NCBI GenBank assembly: GCA_014529385.2
Contig: CM043944.1
Location: forward strand, 86,515,884-86,579,883
From: Adiantum capillus-veneris
Taxonomy: Eukaryota; Streptophyta; Polypodiopsida; Polypodiales; Pteridaceae
DNA length: 64,000 nt
Direction of reading: 5' to 3'
In this document: piece after piece, positions 11,225-22,443 of the stretch
Numbering within the stretch: the stretch's first letter is position 1
How the letters are laid out: each line of letters starts with the position of its first letter
Notes under the pieces: model-generated
Seen by the model: the letters and a program-made list of their open reading frames with translations, nothing else
Database searches by the model: none
What the model was told of the DNA's origin: nothing
Position numbers and translations under genes: made by a program

Positions 11225-11950
11225 TCATATACGTAAGAAATGGATGCAATGTTTACCTGTTGTTTTGTTTCTTTTTCTGAACGGGTCTGTTGTTTCTCCG
11301 AAGCATTTGTTGAACAACTCTTGATCGAAGTGCCAAGTGAAATGCTCGTCTGTCAATATTGGCTCATTTTCTTTGAGTCCCATAACGACCCTAATTTTGT
11401 TTAATATCATGTCACCGTTTTTCCTATCAAGGTCAAGGAGTTTGTCGAGCTCTATGTTGAAGCCAAAGTGCAGCATCTCGATGGAAAACAATGAAATGCC
11501 TTTTGTCTTCGTATGTAGCAATTGCAGAGCCTCTCTGTCAAGTAGTCTTCCCGCTATTTCGTCGTATTGCAGCTCGAGTTTGTTGAGTATTTCTTTCTGC
11601 AGTCCGGTTGCGAACCTGACCTGTTTGTCACTGTTTTGCTTCAGTATCTGCTTCATTGAGTTGATGTAGCTACGGACGTGTGAGTAGTGTGGTCATGGTT
11701 TTATGTATGAATGTGGATGCTCCCCTACTAAATTTTCCATTCTCATTTGGCCGGAGGTAGGATAGGCTGATGAGCCGTCATTGTTTGTTGCAGATGAAGT
11801 GCTTGTTGCGTTACTTTTGAACATATCAAATAGCTGCAAGTGAGGACAAAGAATAAGAATTTTGTGAGAAGAGTTTTCTATGCATTCAAGTGTAATGTTG
11901 ATCTTTAAGGAACATAGATTTTGGAATGTACAGACCTTGTTGGCTGCCAT
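11225..11950 (-). CDS. Unidentified two-exon gene next to the Helitron Rep gene
   Basis: A 143-codon frame (11225-11656) and an upstream 85-codon frame (11693-11950) look like parts of one gene. The upstream part starts MAANK, then a GT donor, and an acceptor TTGCAG precedes LFDMFKSNATS. The downstream part is acidic and helical (EILNKLELQYDEIAGRLLD). A one-base shift separates them near 11690. I recognise no domain. It lies on the same strand as the Helitron gene, about 130 bp beyond its 3' end, so it may be Helitron cargo or an accessory gene. Confidence 0.4.
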
Positions 11951-12076
11951 GTTGTAGTCGTTTTCTTAAAAACCTGTATGACAAGACCCGATATTAAGAA
12001 TTGCATCAAACGATTTGCAAGAAAGGAAAAAATTTATGTGAAATGGAGTTATACAATTTTATGTGACTATACATAT

Positions 12077-12715
12077 TCAAGTATCTAAAAGCAAATCTCG
12101 CATAGGCTCAAACATGTCTGGTGTAGGAAGCTCTAGGAGCCTTATGTGCCTTTTTTCGGTGACTCGGGAGAACATGACATACGCAAGGCCTGGCGCGAAA
12201 ACCTGTTTGATGTTGAGTATGGACTTTTCAGCTATTGTTGCACCCTGCGATTTGTGACCCGTTATTGCATATGCTAGTATCAAAGGGAATGTATATTTGT
12301 GGTAATATTTGAAGTTGAATGCCCTGGTGGAGTGTTTTGTACGCCGAATGGTGATTCTGGTATTTGTGTTGTCTATGAGCACAGTGATCGCGTCCACTAG
12401 ACCGGTGCAATCAAGGGATATATCCTTGACCTTGCATGTGGCACCGTTTGCAGCGCCAATTTCCAAGTCTAGATTTGAGGTGATCATACACTTTGCACCA
12501 ACAGCGACATTGTGTATTTCATTGAAAGAGGTGTCGTTGACCCAGCTTTCTAAGAGTGGCTTGTTGCCCACGTTTGTTTTTAACAATATTCGGACTATTT
12601 GCTCGTTTGCAAAACTCCTTTGCAATATGATGTCATTGTATCTCTGAGCGTCGTTCGTGATGTGTGCAAATGATTGTGGTGTCTTCATCCATTGTTTCCA
12701 ATAGTTCTTGTTCAT
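12077..12715 (-). pseudogene. Helitron helicase C-terminal part (motifs IV-VI)
   Basis: Continues the Rep-helicase protein after a one-base frameshift near 12650: the two frames overlap at 12633-12715. KCMITSNLDLEIGAANG matches the helicase 2A core that follows motif III in PIF1-like proteins. ITGHKSQGATI is motif V and YVMFSRVTEKRHIRLL is motif VI. The frame ends at a normal position after motif VI (LELPTPDMFEPMRDLLLDT), suggesting the natural C-terminus. Confidence 0.85.
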
Positions 12716-15518
12716 TTATGATGCACTCTGAAAGCGTGCTTGTTATCTCCTCTTTGGTTGGCTTTCTTTGTCTAATTTTATGCAAAAAATTGAGGAATAT
12801 TGGGTCCGCTGCGTGTCGAACTGAGAATGTCATCTTGTGGACTATGCCATGCTTGAAGTGTGCCGATTGTGTAATTGTACATACATGGCAGAAAGGTCTA
12901 GGGTGCTTACAGATGGGCGGTAGCTGTGCGAAGTCTCCAAAGAGAAGCACCAATTTACTGCAGAATGGATCATGAATTGATACGTTTGTGACAGTAACAA
13001 GTTGGCGAACGACCATGTTGAATGTTGTGCTTGTGAGCATTGATATCTCATCCATTATGATAACATCAGCCTCTTTGATGGATGTGAATCTCTCGTCCCC
13101 TGGATTTATTGATGCTGGGTAGTGTTTATTCGAGCCCGTCGTTATCTTGAATTGATAGTGCACTGTTTTTGCGACACTAATTAGCCGAGATGCAGCTGCG
13201 CCAGTTGACGCTGTTAGTATGACTGTCCTGTTTTGTTGTACGAACCTGGTCGTCTTGTATTTGATGAGGAATGACTTTCCGGATCCTAGGACGCCCGTGA
13301 CAATGTGGAGGCCGGATGTTTTGGTGGATGTGTCTTCGAAAATCTTGTGTTGTTCAGGAGTGAGTGCTGCGTTCTGGACATCGGCGAACTCCTTTAGTAG
13401 CTGCAGCATGTTATGCCTACTATTTTCCTTGGGATCATTTATCTCCGTACGGCTTGAATGAATCGGATTCTCGCGGTTCAGGAAGAGCTTCTGGTGGATC
13501 AGGTTCACTATGTGGCCCGTTTTCTCGTTTAAAAGCATGTTTCGTTGTGTGTACTCGTTGATGTACATCTCGAGGTCCTCCTCGTCTCTTATTAACTGTC
13601 GGATTTTGCACTCTGTAAAGTAACAAGACATTGGGTTTTGTCGCGAGATCAGATCGGACTCGGTTCTAAATGTTGCTTTCTGTAGCAATATGTTGTAGAA
13701 GAAGCCCTCAGGTTGGTGACCAGGGTGGTATTCAGTGAATCGTACGAGCCGGTGATTTTCTAGTACCAAGTTGTTGTAGGCATCGTACATCTGGCTCTTC
13801 TGAGATCCTGTGGTGTTGTTCTTGATCTTGAAATGTTTGTGGTACATGCAGAACGTGTAATGCTCTAGCTGCAGTGGCCTTGCACAGTACAAGTCGACTG
13901 GGTGCATAACGATCGTTTGGATCTGCGATAACAATCTTTGTCTTAGTGAAGGTGGCGATGAGTCGATATATTCCACGGCTTCGCTTCTTATGATGATTGG
14001 AATTTGCAGGCAATTTAGTGCACCCTCTGTTGCTGAAATCGGCTTGGACATTATCGATGCTGCAATCACGCGGAGCTTGACCTTGTCTAATTCATTGAGG
14101 CCGAGCCTTGCTGCGTTGTCCTCTGAAAGGTTGAGTGGACCCATTGGCTCTGTCTTCATTGCGTACTTTAGCAGGTAATGATATATAGATGAGTTGGTCA
14201 CACGTTGAATGTTCATGTGCGCTCCCCACAACAACAAGATTGTCGGGTGGTAGGGAACTACGTTACGGTGTTCATGTCCAGGTCGATAGTACAACCACCT
14301 TGATGTTTGTGGGTCCATTATGGGTTTGGTTGATAGTTGAGGACTGAATGGGAAGCCGTATTTGCATGCAGAGTGTTGACCCATTACCTTGCAGGTGGAC
14401 TTGCATTTGTGAATTTGTTTTCTTGTGACGAGGTGATGTAAACGGTTTGAGAAATTCAAAGGAGGCTGTTGTGGGTTAGGTATGTATGCCGCTATTTCAT
14501 CTGCTACTGACTCAATGTCGCCACAAAAAACCCACAAAATCAGATGAGCATGCAGCGATCCTCGGTTTTGTATCTCGTACCTTAAAAGATGATGCTCTAT
14601 TTCGCCCAGGACTTTGCTCCCCCCAAAAATGTGGCTGTTCAAGAAGGCGTGCAGACGCTCGTGGAACAACACGACACACTCGACAGGACAATCTTTCCAT
14701 GTGTAGCTTCCATTGAATGAATGGGCGATATTTTCGATTACTGTAATTTCGTTCCACCTGCTTTCTGTGACTTCATCTGCTGTAAATGTGAGGAACAGAT
14801 CGGGTAGGCCCCAGAAGTCGACCATTGCGATAAGATCTTTGAGGTTCTTTCGATGCCATGATGGAGTGCCGGGCATTGTTGACGGAAGCTTGTATCTTAT
14901 AATGTTTCTTACATCATCTTGGTTGGATGCATTCTTGTGCTTCCTCTTATACACGTCTATGTCACGCTGTAACATTGTCGTGTTTGTAGAATTGGAAATC
15001 ATGATTGCTCTCTTGAGTTGGTACATGATGAGTAGGTATGGCTTGTACAAGGTATACATGGAGAACAACATGCTGATCCTCACCCTGATGTAGTCACTGA
15101 ATCTGGTGTCCCCTTCGTAGTTTCCGTGCTCGAATGGGAATAAAAAAGGGAACACAGCTTTTTCTATTGTCACGTCTTTGGCCTCTGAGTGGCTTGCAGG
15201 CATCCCATTGTACCTGAAGATAATCGTACGCTCAATGAGGCCTGAACCCTCACGGAGCTTTACTGAGCCAAAGTTGTGAGAGTCCGTTCTGGTATAGGCC
15301 CTTCTTCTTGAGGTGGTGTACGTGTTTTCAAGAATGCTCATCTCACATTGTGCTTCTGCTTCCTCCATCAATGCAAAAGGCTCCGTTTCTGAGTGGCTTG
15401 TTATGATTGATGTAACAACGTCTGGTGTCAGCACACACAAAGTGGTTTCTTTGTGGGGTTGCTCTGCCACAGTCTTATACATCTTGATAACTGGATTATG
15501 GAGTAAGTTGTAGGCCAA
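12633..15518 (-). CDS. Helitron Rep endonuclease and helicase N-terminal part
   Basis: A 961-codon open frame. The Rep nuclease domain shows FLTFTADEVTESRW, then NRGSLHAHLILW (the HUH histidine pair, about residue 340) and YHYLLKYAMKTEP (catalytic tyrosine region, about residue 455). The PIF1-like helicase follows: Walker A GVLGSGKSFLI (about residue 748), ASTGAAASRL (Ia), Walker B VIIMDEISML and motif III LLFGDFAQLPP. Rep nicks and joins DNA ends during rolling-circle transposition while the helicase unwinds. The frame is unusually intact for this window. It is preceded in the same frame, across a TAG, by a Cys-rich segment at 15561-16094. Confidence 0.9.
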   Translation of the reverse strand: MAYNLLHNPVIKMYKTVAEQPHKETTLCVLTPDVVTSIITSHSETEPFALMEEAEAQCEMSILENTYTTSRRRAYTRTDSHNFGSVKLREGSGLIERTIIFRYNGMPASHSEAKDVTIEKAVFPFLFPFEHGNYEGDTRFSDYIRVRISMLFSMYTLYKPYLLIMYQLKRAIMISNSTNTTMLQRDIDVYKRKHKNASNQDDVRNIIRYKLPSTMPGTPSWHRKNLKDLIAMVDFWGLPDLFLTFTADEVTESRWNEITVIENIAHSFNGSYTWKDCPVECVVLFHERLHAFLNSHIFGGSKVLGEIEHHLLRYEIQNRGSLHAHLILWVFCGDIESVADEIAAYIPNPQQPPLNFSNRLHHLVTRKQIHKCKSTCKVMGQHSACKYGFPFSPQLSTKPIMDPQTSRWLYYRPGHEHRNVVPYHPTILLLWGAHMNIQRVTNSSIYHYLLKYAMKTEPMGPLNLSEDNAARLGLNELDKVKLRVIAASIMSKPISATEGALNCLQIPIIIRSEAVEYIDSSPPSLRQRLLSQIQTIVMHPVDLYCARPLQLEHYTFCMYHKHFKIKNNTTGSQKSQMYDAYNNLVLENHRLVRFTEYHPGHQPEGFFYNILLQKATFRTESDLISRQNPMSCYFTECKIRQLIRDEEDLEMYINEYTQRNMLLNEKTGHIVNLIHQKLFLNRENPIHSSRTEINDPKENSRHNMLQLLKEFADVQNAALTPEQHKIFEDTSTKTSGLHIVTGVLGSGKSFLIKYKTTRFVQQNRTVILTASTGAAASRLISVAKTVHYQFKITTGSNKHYPASINPGDERFTSIKEADVIIMDEISMLTSTTFNMVVRQLVTVTNVSIHDPFCSKLVLLFGDFAQLPPICKHPRPFCHVCTITQSAHFKHGIVHKMTFSVRHAADPIFLNFLHKIRQRKPTKEEITSTLSECIINEQELLETMDEDTTIICTHHERRSEIQ

Positions 15519-15560
15519 AATGTCTGATAAGCGCGAGGACGCGAGCTGCTTTGATAGTTG

Positions 15561-16094
15561 CTACATATTTGTTGCTTTTGTCCAACAGATCAGAGGGTCA
15601 TCAAGCAAGGATATTTTTTCAAGTACACCGTATGCTACAGCGTTTGCAGAGCTTATGACATTTAAAGAAATGTCAATTATACTGAGGAGCTGCGTGTGAA
15701 GCTGGTTGGATTCCAGGATATGCCGGACATAGTCTGGTAGTAGTACGACCACGCTTTTGGCCCTGACACATCGGTCACAGATGGAGCAACATGACCAATG
15801 TATCGATACTTCTTCCTTCTCGGCAGCGTTCAAGAATGTCATGCTAGCTAGACTAACACGGGCATTGTCTAGTATTTTCTGCCCAAGGCGAGATTTTGAG
15901 AATGCGGAAGTTCCGCAACCGGCGCAAATTGTAAAGTTTTTGGATATAGAGATGCACTGATCTTGCCAACGTCGTGAAAGAATGTCGATTCCAGTCCACG
16001 AACTTGCAGCTGTAGCCAATCTCTCTTTCCGCTTTGTTCTTGTTCGTTGTTTTGCTACTTGCCTCTTTCTTTTTTGAGTGAGTTTGTCCATCAC
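15561..16094 (-). pseudogene. Helitron Rep N-terminal Cys-rich region
   Basis: The segment contains paired cysteines (CAGCGTSAFSK and HWSCCSICDRCVRA) that could form the zinc finger found N-terminal to Rep in Helitron proteins, after a basic start (KRKRQVAKQRTRTKRKER). It is in the same frame as the 961-codon Rep-helicase frame and separated only by TAG at 15561-15563 plus 14 sense codons. So the two were almost certainly one protein, and a single nonsense change divides them. Confidence 0.75.
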
Positions 16095-16206
16095 GATCCT
16101 TGGGATCTGAAATCATTAAGTACAATATGAAACATTCTATCAAATAGATATTCTTAGGTGTGGTATGCTTTTTCAATGATGCAAGAAATGCAGTACGTGC
16201 TCGCAT

Positions 16207-17385
16207 GCCAGTGCTCGTTAAAAAAAAGAAAAAACCATACGCAAGTATGGTGGGGAGGTGGCACCATCCTCACCGGAGTGCAATCCATTGTGTGCCTAGT
16301 GGGACGATGACTTGATAATGATGTGGATTATTATTTCCCACAGAGGCCTCTCATCGGCTCGTAGCCATCGAGGCCTCAAGACACAATGTCGTGTTCGCAT
16401 CAATGGTTTAGGAGGTAGTGGAGGGTCCCGAAGTGTTCGCCGATAAAGGGGACCTGAAACAAAAAACCTCAATGTCCTCATCGAGTGCACCTACCTTATC
16501 CCAAAAACAATACACCTCATCCTAAAACATTGTCGTGCTGTGTCCATTTCCACACACATGCACATATGCATAGTCATATGTTGCTATAAAACCAGTCCAT
16601 GCAACCAGCCAGATGAAGTTGCTCGACTACCATTTCCGCATCCTTAAGGTATATGTCGCCTCGCTGCCTTGCATGCTAAGATTCCTTCTTAGCCCACATC
16701 TTTTAACAACCATAAGCACGAGCATTATCACTCGCCAGATAATTCATTCGTCACATTCAACTTTGCATTCCATGGCCATGAACCCAGCCCAAGCCACTCG
16801 CCAAACGAAACAACTCGAACGAAACGCAAGCTAGCGCTCACCGAAACCTGCATTCTCACAATATGGTTCATGCAGAAACCATCGGAAACTGTGCCACCCT
16901 TTTCATTACATCGTCCGGTCATAGTGATCTGGTCTCTGGCTGTTCTCATGTGCACTCCTGTTTTGCTCCTGCTCAGTGAAGAGCCCTCTTCAACAAGGGG
17001 AACCCATCGACCAACTACCCTAACGCTATCCACTTTATTTTATAGAAAACTAATGCAACACACATAAATATACAAACTCCGAATGATAGAAAGGTATCCC
17101 TCCAACACTGGAGGAGAAGCATTGGTGTCCCTCCAACACTGGAGGTGAAAGAAGGTGACCGGGGAATGGCACATTCCCTGTGGTTTATAAAACTTGGGAT
17201 CTTCAGTGAACCGCCTTATAACTGCAGTGACCCATTGATTCGAATCCATTATGTTCATGCCTTGTTCGTCCAATATGTTTTCCTCTAGGGGGAATCCATC
17301 GACCATCTACACTCAACATCCAGCTAAAATCTCTCTAACCTACATGAACTTTTAGTCCGCGACTGTCCTGGGTCCTCTCAAGCAT
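16207..17385. other. Interval upstream of the Helitron gene
   Basis: No recognised gene. Holds a short direct repeat of TCCCTCCAACACTGGAGG (near 17096 and 17127). Several small open frames have no supporting features. Confidence 0.4.
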
Positions 17386-18806
17386 CCCATTCAGTTGCAT
17401 ACCTTCTCAGTTAGGTACATGATATGCCTGGCATACTTTGCACTCCCAAAACCCGCAAGTACTGACATTTTTGAACACAGTCGGCCCACACTTTGTCATA
17501 ACCCTGCGTATCGCCCGGCTCTTTACCCCGAATATCACATGTCCATGTCGTCTGGACCATCGGGGAGGTCGTTCACTGTATCACAGGATGCCTCGAGCAA
17601 AGAAACATCCATCCCTCTGATTGCATCGTATCTGGCGTCGAACCCGGCCCGGAAGCTCATGCTGCCCCTAGCTTGGCCTAGCGTATCTCCCACCAATGGG
17701 TACCTCATCGAGGATAACATGGCCGAGAACTAGCCATCTGTGCCATCCTCAGGCCCACACTTGTGCGTCCATAACAGGACCTGCACGCCCTTGCTCAACT
17801 AGATCCTGATGGTGGCCACTCCCGGAGGGGCCGCCTTAAGCCGTTTGGGCTCAATGCATAAACCATAAGAGGACTCAAAATACGTTGTCTCTAGAGTCTT
17901 CGTAGTACTAACACCATGCATCTGCCATCTAGAAATACTCTCGTCGCCCGCGCTTCCAGCAACATGCCCCGGTTGTCCTGTATCCCACAGCCCCAACGAC
18001 TTTATTTCCCTGTTGTACGATTCCTGCTTCACTTCAAGCCCCTAGCTCGTCGAGCATATCATAATTTCCTCATCGAGAACCTTCATGGCCTCACTGTTTC
18101 GGCCAGGACCAGGCTGCCTTACCCAAAGTCCGCTTTCGATCATCCTTCCTCGCCATACTTCTGGTTCAGTATTCACTTCAGGAATACCCAACTCCGCAAC
18201 AGTTACGGAGGTTATTTCCTTCTCCAAGGAGATTGGACTTGTAGCATGGTGTAAGGGTAGCACCCCACACGGTATCTCCAACAACCCTTCCGTTCAGCTG
18301 CATACCTTCTTGGTTAGGTGCATTTTTATGCCTGGCATACTTTGAACTCCCAAAACCCGCAAGTACTGACATTTTCGAACACACTCGGCCCACACTCTGT
18401 CATACCCCTGCGTATCGCCCGGCTCTTTACCCCAAATATCACATGTCCATGCCGTCTGGACCAACGGGGATGTTGTTCGATGTATCACAGGACCCCTCGA
18501 GCAAAGGAGCATCCAGCCATCTGATTGCATCGTATCTGGCGTCGAAACCGGCCCAGAAGCTCATGCTGCCCCTAGCTCGGCTTAACGCATCTCCCACCAA
18601 TGGGTACCTCGTCGAGGATACCATGGCCGAGAATTGGCCATCCGTGCGATCCTCAGCCCCACACTTGTGTGTCCATAACAGGACCTGCACGCTCTTGCTC
18701 AATTGGATCCTCATGGTGACCACTCTCGAAGGGGCCGCCTTAAGGCGTTTCGGCTCAGCGCAAAAACCATACTAGTGTTTCCCATCACATACATATCATG
18801 CTTGTT

Positions 18807-18903
<97 letters not shown>

Positions 18904-19112
18904 AATCAACACTCGGCTTGCTACCCCTAGCTCGGCTTAGCGCATCTCCCACCAATGGGTACCTCACCTCGGCCATCCGTGCGATCCTCAGCCCCACACT
19001 TGTGCGTCCATAACAGGACCTGCACACTCTTGCTTGACTGGTTCCTCATGGTGACCACTCCCAGAGGGGCCGCCTTAAGCCGTTTCGGCTCAGCGCATAA
19101 ACCATACCGGAG
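17386..19112. repeat. Three copies of a ~485-bp direct repeat
   Basis: Copy one spans about 17386-17868, copy two about 18284-18770 (offset about 898 bp), and a shorter third copy about 18918-19110. Shared landmarks are CCCAAAACCCGCAAGTACTG, CCGGCTCTTTACCCC, TCTCCCACCAATGGGTACCT and GGGGCCGCCTTAAG. Copies two and three are each followed by ACCATAC and a compound microsatellite. GC content is visibly higher than in neighbouring DNA. On the minus strand copies one and two encode similar peptides (RYPLVGD...ARGSMSF), so the unit may derive from an exon. Confidence 0.8.
18809..18901. repeat. Compound (CT)n(CA)n microsatellite
   Basis: About 36 bp of CT followed by about 57 bp of CA, directly after direct-repeat copy two. 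Long reading frames across it are simple-sequence artefacts. Confidence 0.95.
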
Positions 19113-19141
19113 TTTCCCATCACATACATATTTTGCTTGTT

Positions 19142-19144
<3 letters not shown>

Positions 19145-19234
<90 letters not shown>
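19145..19234. repeat. Second compound (CT)n(CA)n microsatellite
   Basis: About 50 bp of CT followed by about 40 bp of CA, directly after direct-repeat copy three. Its position matches the tract at 18809, so the microsatellite was duplicated with the unit. Confidence 0.95.
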
Positions 19235-19238
<4 letters not shown>

Positions 19239-19539
19239 CGCGCGCACAAACATTGCGGAGACTTACTTGGTCCAACTGCTTACTGTTTTTGTTGCTTGCT
19301 GCTCGCGATTGCCGTTTGCTCCTTGCTCTCTTTTCCGGTTTGCTGCTCACGATTGCCGTTTGCTGCGTCTTGCTATCGTTTTATTGCCCTGTTGGCTGCG
19401 CGTTTTCAGGATGCGTTTGCTTTCGATCGGCAGAAATAGCAGCTTCCACGTTTGCTTTATTTTTATACGAGCCAAGTCAGCGCCAAGTGGCATGCTTGTT
19501 CTTGCAATATTGCCTGCAAGCGTCTTACACTGAAAAGGG

Positions 19540-21041
19540 TAAAGAAGATCAAGAAAGACAAGAGCAAGGCAAGAATCGTGGAGGCCGTCCACCATCAAGC
19601 AAGGGTGGAATGTCAATCAAGGGTAAGTAAGTTAAATTGTTGGTGGGAACAATATGTTCTTGCTATTCTTTCTTTTGTTATGTCTTATGCTAATCATTAT
19701 GGCATGGATTGATTTGAAGAAAAATGTGTTATTTTTTTGGCTATTGTTAGATACAAGAAACTTAGGAAGTTCTCATACCCAAAAGAATGTTGGAAAGGGA
19801 GCTTTGATTCATGCACCTTTGGCTAGTTTCCATTCCATTCAAAAGAAAGGAGACATAAAACAGTCAAAGGTTTGGATTTATGATTACATTGAGCTTGGCA
19901 AGGAGTTCACTGCAAGAAACTTCAAGGATGGTTTTGTGGTGATGCGAGAGTTTTTTGTTGGCTTGGGTGAACGTGAGAAGATAAGAATGGAAAACCTAGT
20001 TCATGGAGTATTGATCTTACTGTTATTGATCTTCCTACTGGTAAGAGATTTTTCAATTCTATCTTGTATACACCATGCATATACTTAGCTCAAATTCTTA
20101 ACACTGAAATACAATAATTTTGCTTGTAGGTGGGCTTGTTCAAGGTTTTGATGGCATTCCTGCATGGAATGAGCTAACAGATGACCATGTCAAGTTTTCA
20201 TTGGTGGTTGCATCTACAGTGATGGATGACATGGGTTGGGTGCTTGTTCTTTGTCCTAGCACCGCTCTTAGTCTTGTGGAGCGCTTGGCCACATGCACAG
20301 GCCTAGAGCTGAGTTTTAGGTGGATCATGGAGAGCTCTGAGCCATTTTCATCACGAACAAAGAATGGGCTTACACAAAAGGTAATAAAACATCCTTCAAA
20401 AAACATGAACAATTATTTAAAAGAAATTTGATACATGCAAAATTGACTTTTTTATGTGTTGTTTCCATGGCTATGATAGATGAATGTATTCTATGCTTTG
20501 GCATTTCACAAGGCAAGAAGTAATCCTTCATTTGATCATGAGAGTGCTCAAAAGGTTTGTGTGTCGTTTATTATTCAATGTGATTGTTTTTCAACTAAAA
20601 TTCTTAAATGTTCATACATAGATGCCTCATCTTCTTGTATGGTAGGTGGGGAGAGTCTTGCAATAAGATCTCTCAATGGAGATTATCAGTCACTACTTTC
20701 CATTGTCTGCTCGCACAACACGTAATGGCAAGAGTGGTGGGTGGAGAGGCATGTTAGAGAGGAGTGTTGCCCATATGCTATTGTTTTTAGAGGCCTTGTG
20801 CCCTAAAATAGGGACATGTTTGGAGCTTGGTGGTGGTACAAGGCCTTTATTAAAGGCGGCTATGCACACTTCTCGTGGTTGCTTGGTCGTGGAGAGTGAT
20901 CTAGAGATATGTGAGGGATACTTGTCTCCTTTGGTACAGGGGTACTATGGTGCTCCGCAGGTTGCCGAGCTTGGAGATAGTGATGATAGCATGGATGATG
21001 TGGGGAATGATTTGGTTGTTAATGATGTGCCTTCAGACTAG
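19540..21041 (+). pseudogene. Putative permuted DNA methyltransferase gene carried by the MULE
   Basis: Plausible exons are: up to 19622 (donor GTAAGT), 19751-20040, 20130-20380, 20480-20554 and about 20676-21041. The junctions at 20040/20130 and 20380/20480 keep frame. IDLTVIDLPTG occupies the place of catalytic motif IV (normally DPPY-like) and is followed by a WVLVLCPS strand typical of this fold. LELGGGTRP...VVESD, about 200 residues later, fits motif I of the SAM-binding site. The order IV before I is that of beta-type N4/N6 methyltransferases. Motif IV lacks the aromatic residue and the last exon needs a frameshift, so activity is doubtful. The identification is from motif layout only. 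It is on the opposite strand to the transposase. Confidence 0.45.
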
Positions 21042-22396
21042 TGAGTTTGCTTTATTCATTATTTTATAGCACCTAATTTTTATTTTTTATGACATTATTA
21101 TCTCATTGTGATTGATAGTGAGCTACCTTGCTATGCAGAGGCAATGGCAAGGCACATGGCGACCACCTATTCATATGACCAATCACTCGTGCGCGAGAGG
21201 CGAAGGTGAAGATATCTTCATTGATGACCACGCAGATTTGGAGTATTCTTTAGAGTGGATCTTATTTTTTTTGCATGATCACTTAGCTTCTTTTTGGGTG
21301 TGCAAAAACTTGATTCTAGCCATGACTACATTAAGCTTGTTTTGTCTATGCAAACACTTGATTATGGGCTTGCAATATGCTATTGTCATTTGGTGTAGAG
21401 TGATGTTTTATTTGAAGCCTCATAAGGATGTTACATATATGGACATAAGAATGCCAAGACTAGTGGACAATATCCTTATTGTCAATCTTCTTGTCATTCA
21501 TTGATGATTGCTCAATATTAAGATGACACTAGCTAATTGTTTATTGTAAAATGTACTTTTTCCTGTCACTCATTATTGAGTGCTCAAAATTGGGATGACA
21601 TTAGGGTCTACTTCAAATAAATTAGAAGTATTGTCTGTGTGTGCATGGGTGCATATTTCCCCTCAAAAATGCCCCCTTCCATTCTCGGCCTCTTTTTATA
21701 ATATCACGCTTGACAGTCGTGTAAAATTCATTCGTAATGTGTGGGTATAGCATGGGCTTCGTGAACTCATGGGCTTGTAACACTAGATGTCAATTTGAAA
21801 AGACATATCTAGTTAAACTTTCATGACAATTGGAAACTTTTTGAAATTGTATGATTGCTTCAAAATCCTCATGTGAGGTCTCTCATAAGGAGAGAATGTT
21901 TTTGGTAAAATAGTCTGTTATACAAACAAGAATCTGGCCGATTTTTTAAAGGAAAATACATAAACTTGAAATAGTGCTTAGTTAGGGTTACACACACATA
22001 TGCAAGGTGGAGTGGTGACCCCTTGATCCTAGTGATTAGTAAGTATATGAACGCATGAAAGTTTGTTCTGACATATACACATGCATATATATTGGATTAG
22101 TTGTACATGTGATGTCTATGAGGTTTGCTAAAATTTATTGATTTCTCATCATTTCACTCTACAATTCCCTCCATGAGTTAGTGAGTCCACTTCTAAAGAT
22201 GTCTAATTATGCGTATCTAAATAATTATCCACATCAAGGTGGAGCGGTGATCCCTTGATGATTTGATCATTTGAGCATTTGATGCTAGTGATCCTTGCAA
22301 GATATAGAACTCTAAATTATGTAGAACTTAAAAAAAAAACATTGTTTAAGCTCATTACAAGTTAAGAAATACGCATGCACACATCCACATATATGT

Positions 22397-22443
<47 letters not shown>

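Larger units (their letters stand above)
11225..16206 (-). mobile_element. Helitron coding region inside the MULE (ends not identified)
   Basis: A Rep (HUH endonuclease) plus PIF1-type helicase fusion is diagnostic of autonomous Helitrons. No 5' TC terminus or 3' hairpin plus CTRR end could be fixed by eye, so the limits given are only those of the coding region. Whether the Helitron jumped into the MULE or the MULE captured the gene is unresolved. Confidence 0.7.

Noticed and set aside
18798-19630. Long open frames through the microsatellites
   Set aside because: They consist of Leu-Ser and His-Thr runs produced by (CT)n(CA)n and have no independent support.
19540-21041. Part of a restriction-modification system
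   Set aside because: The gene has introns, lies in a plant MULE and has no restriction enzyme beside it.
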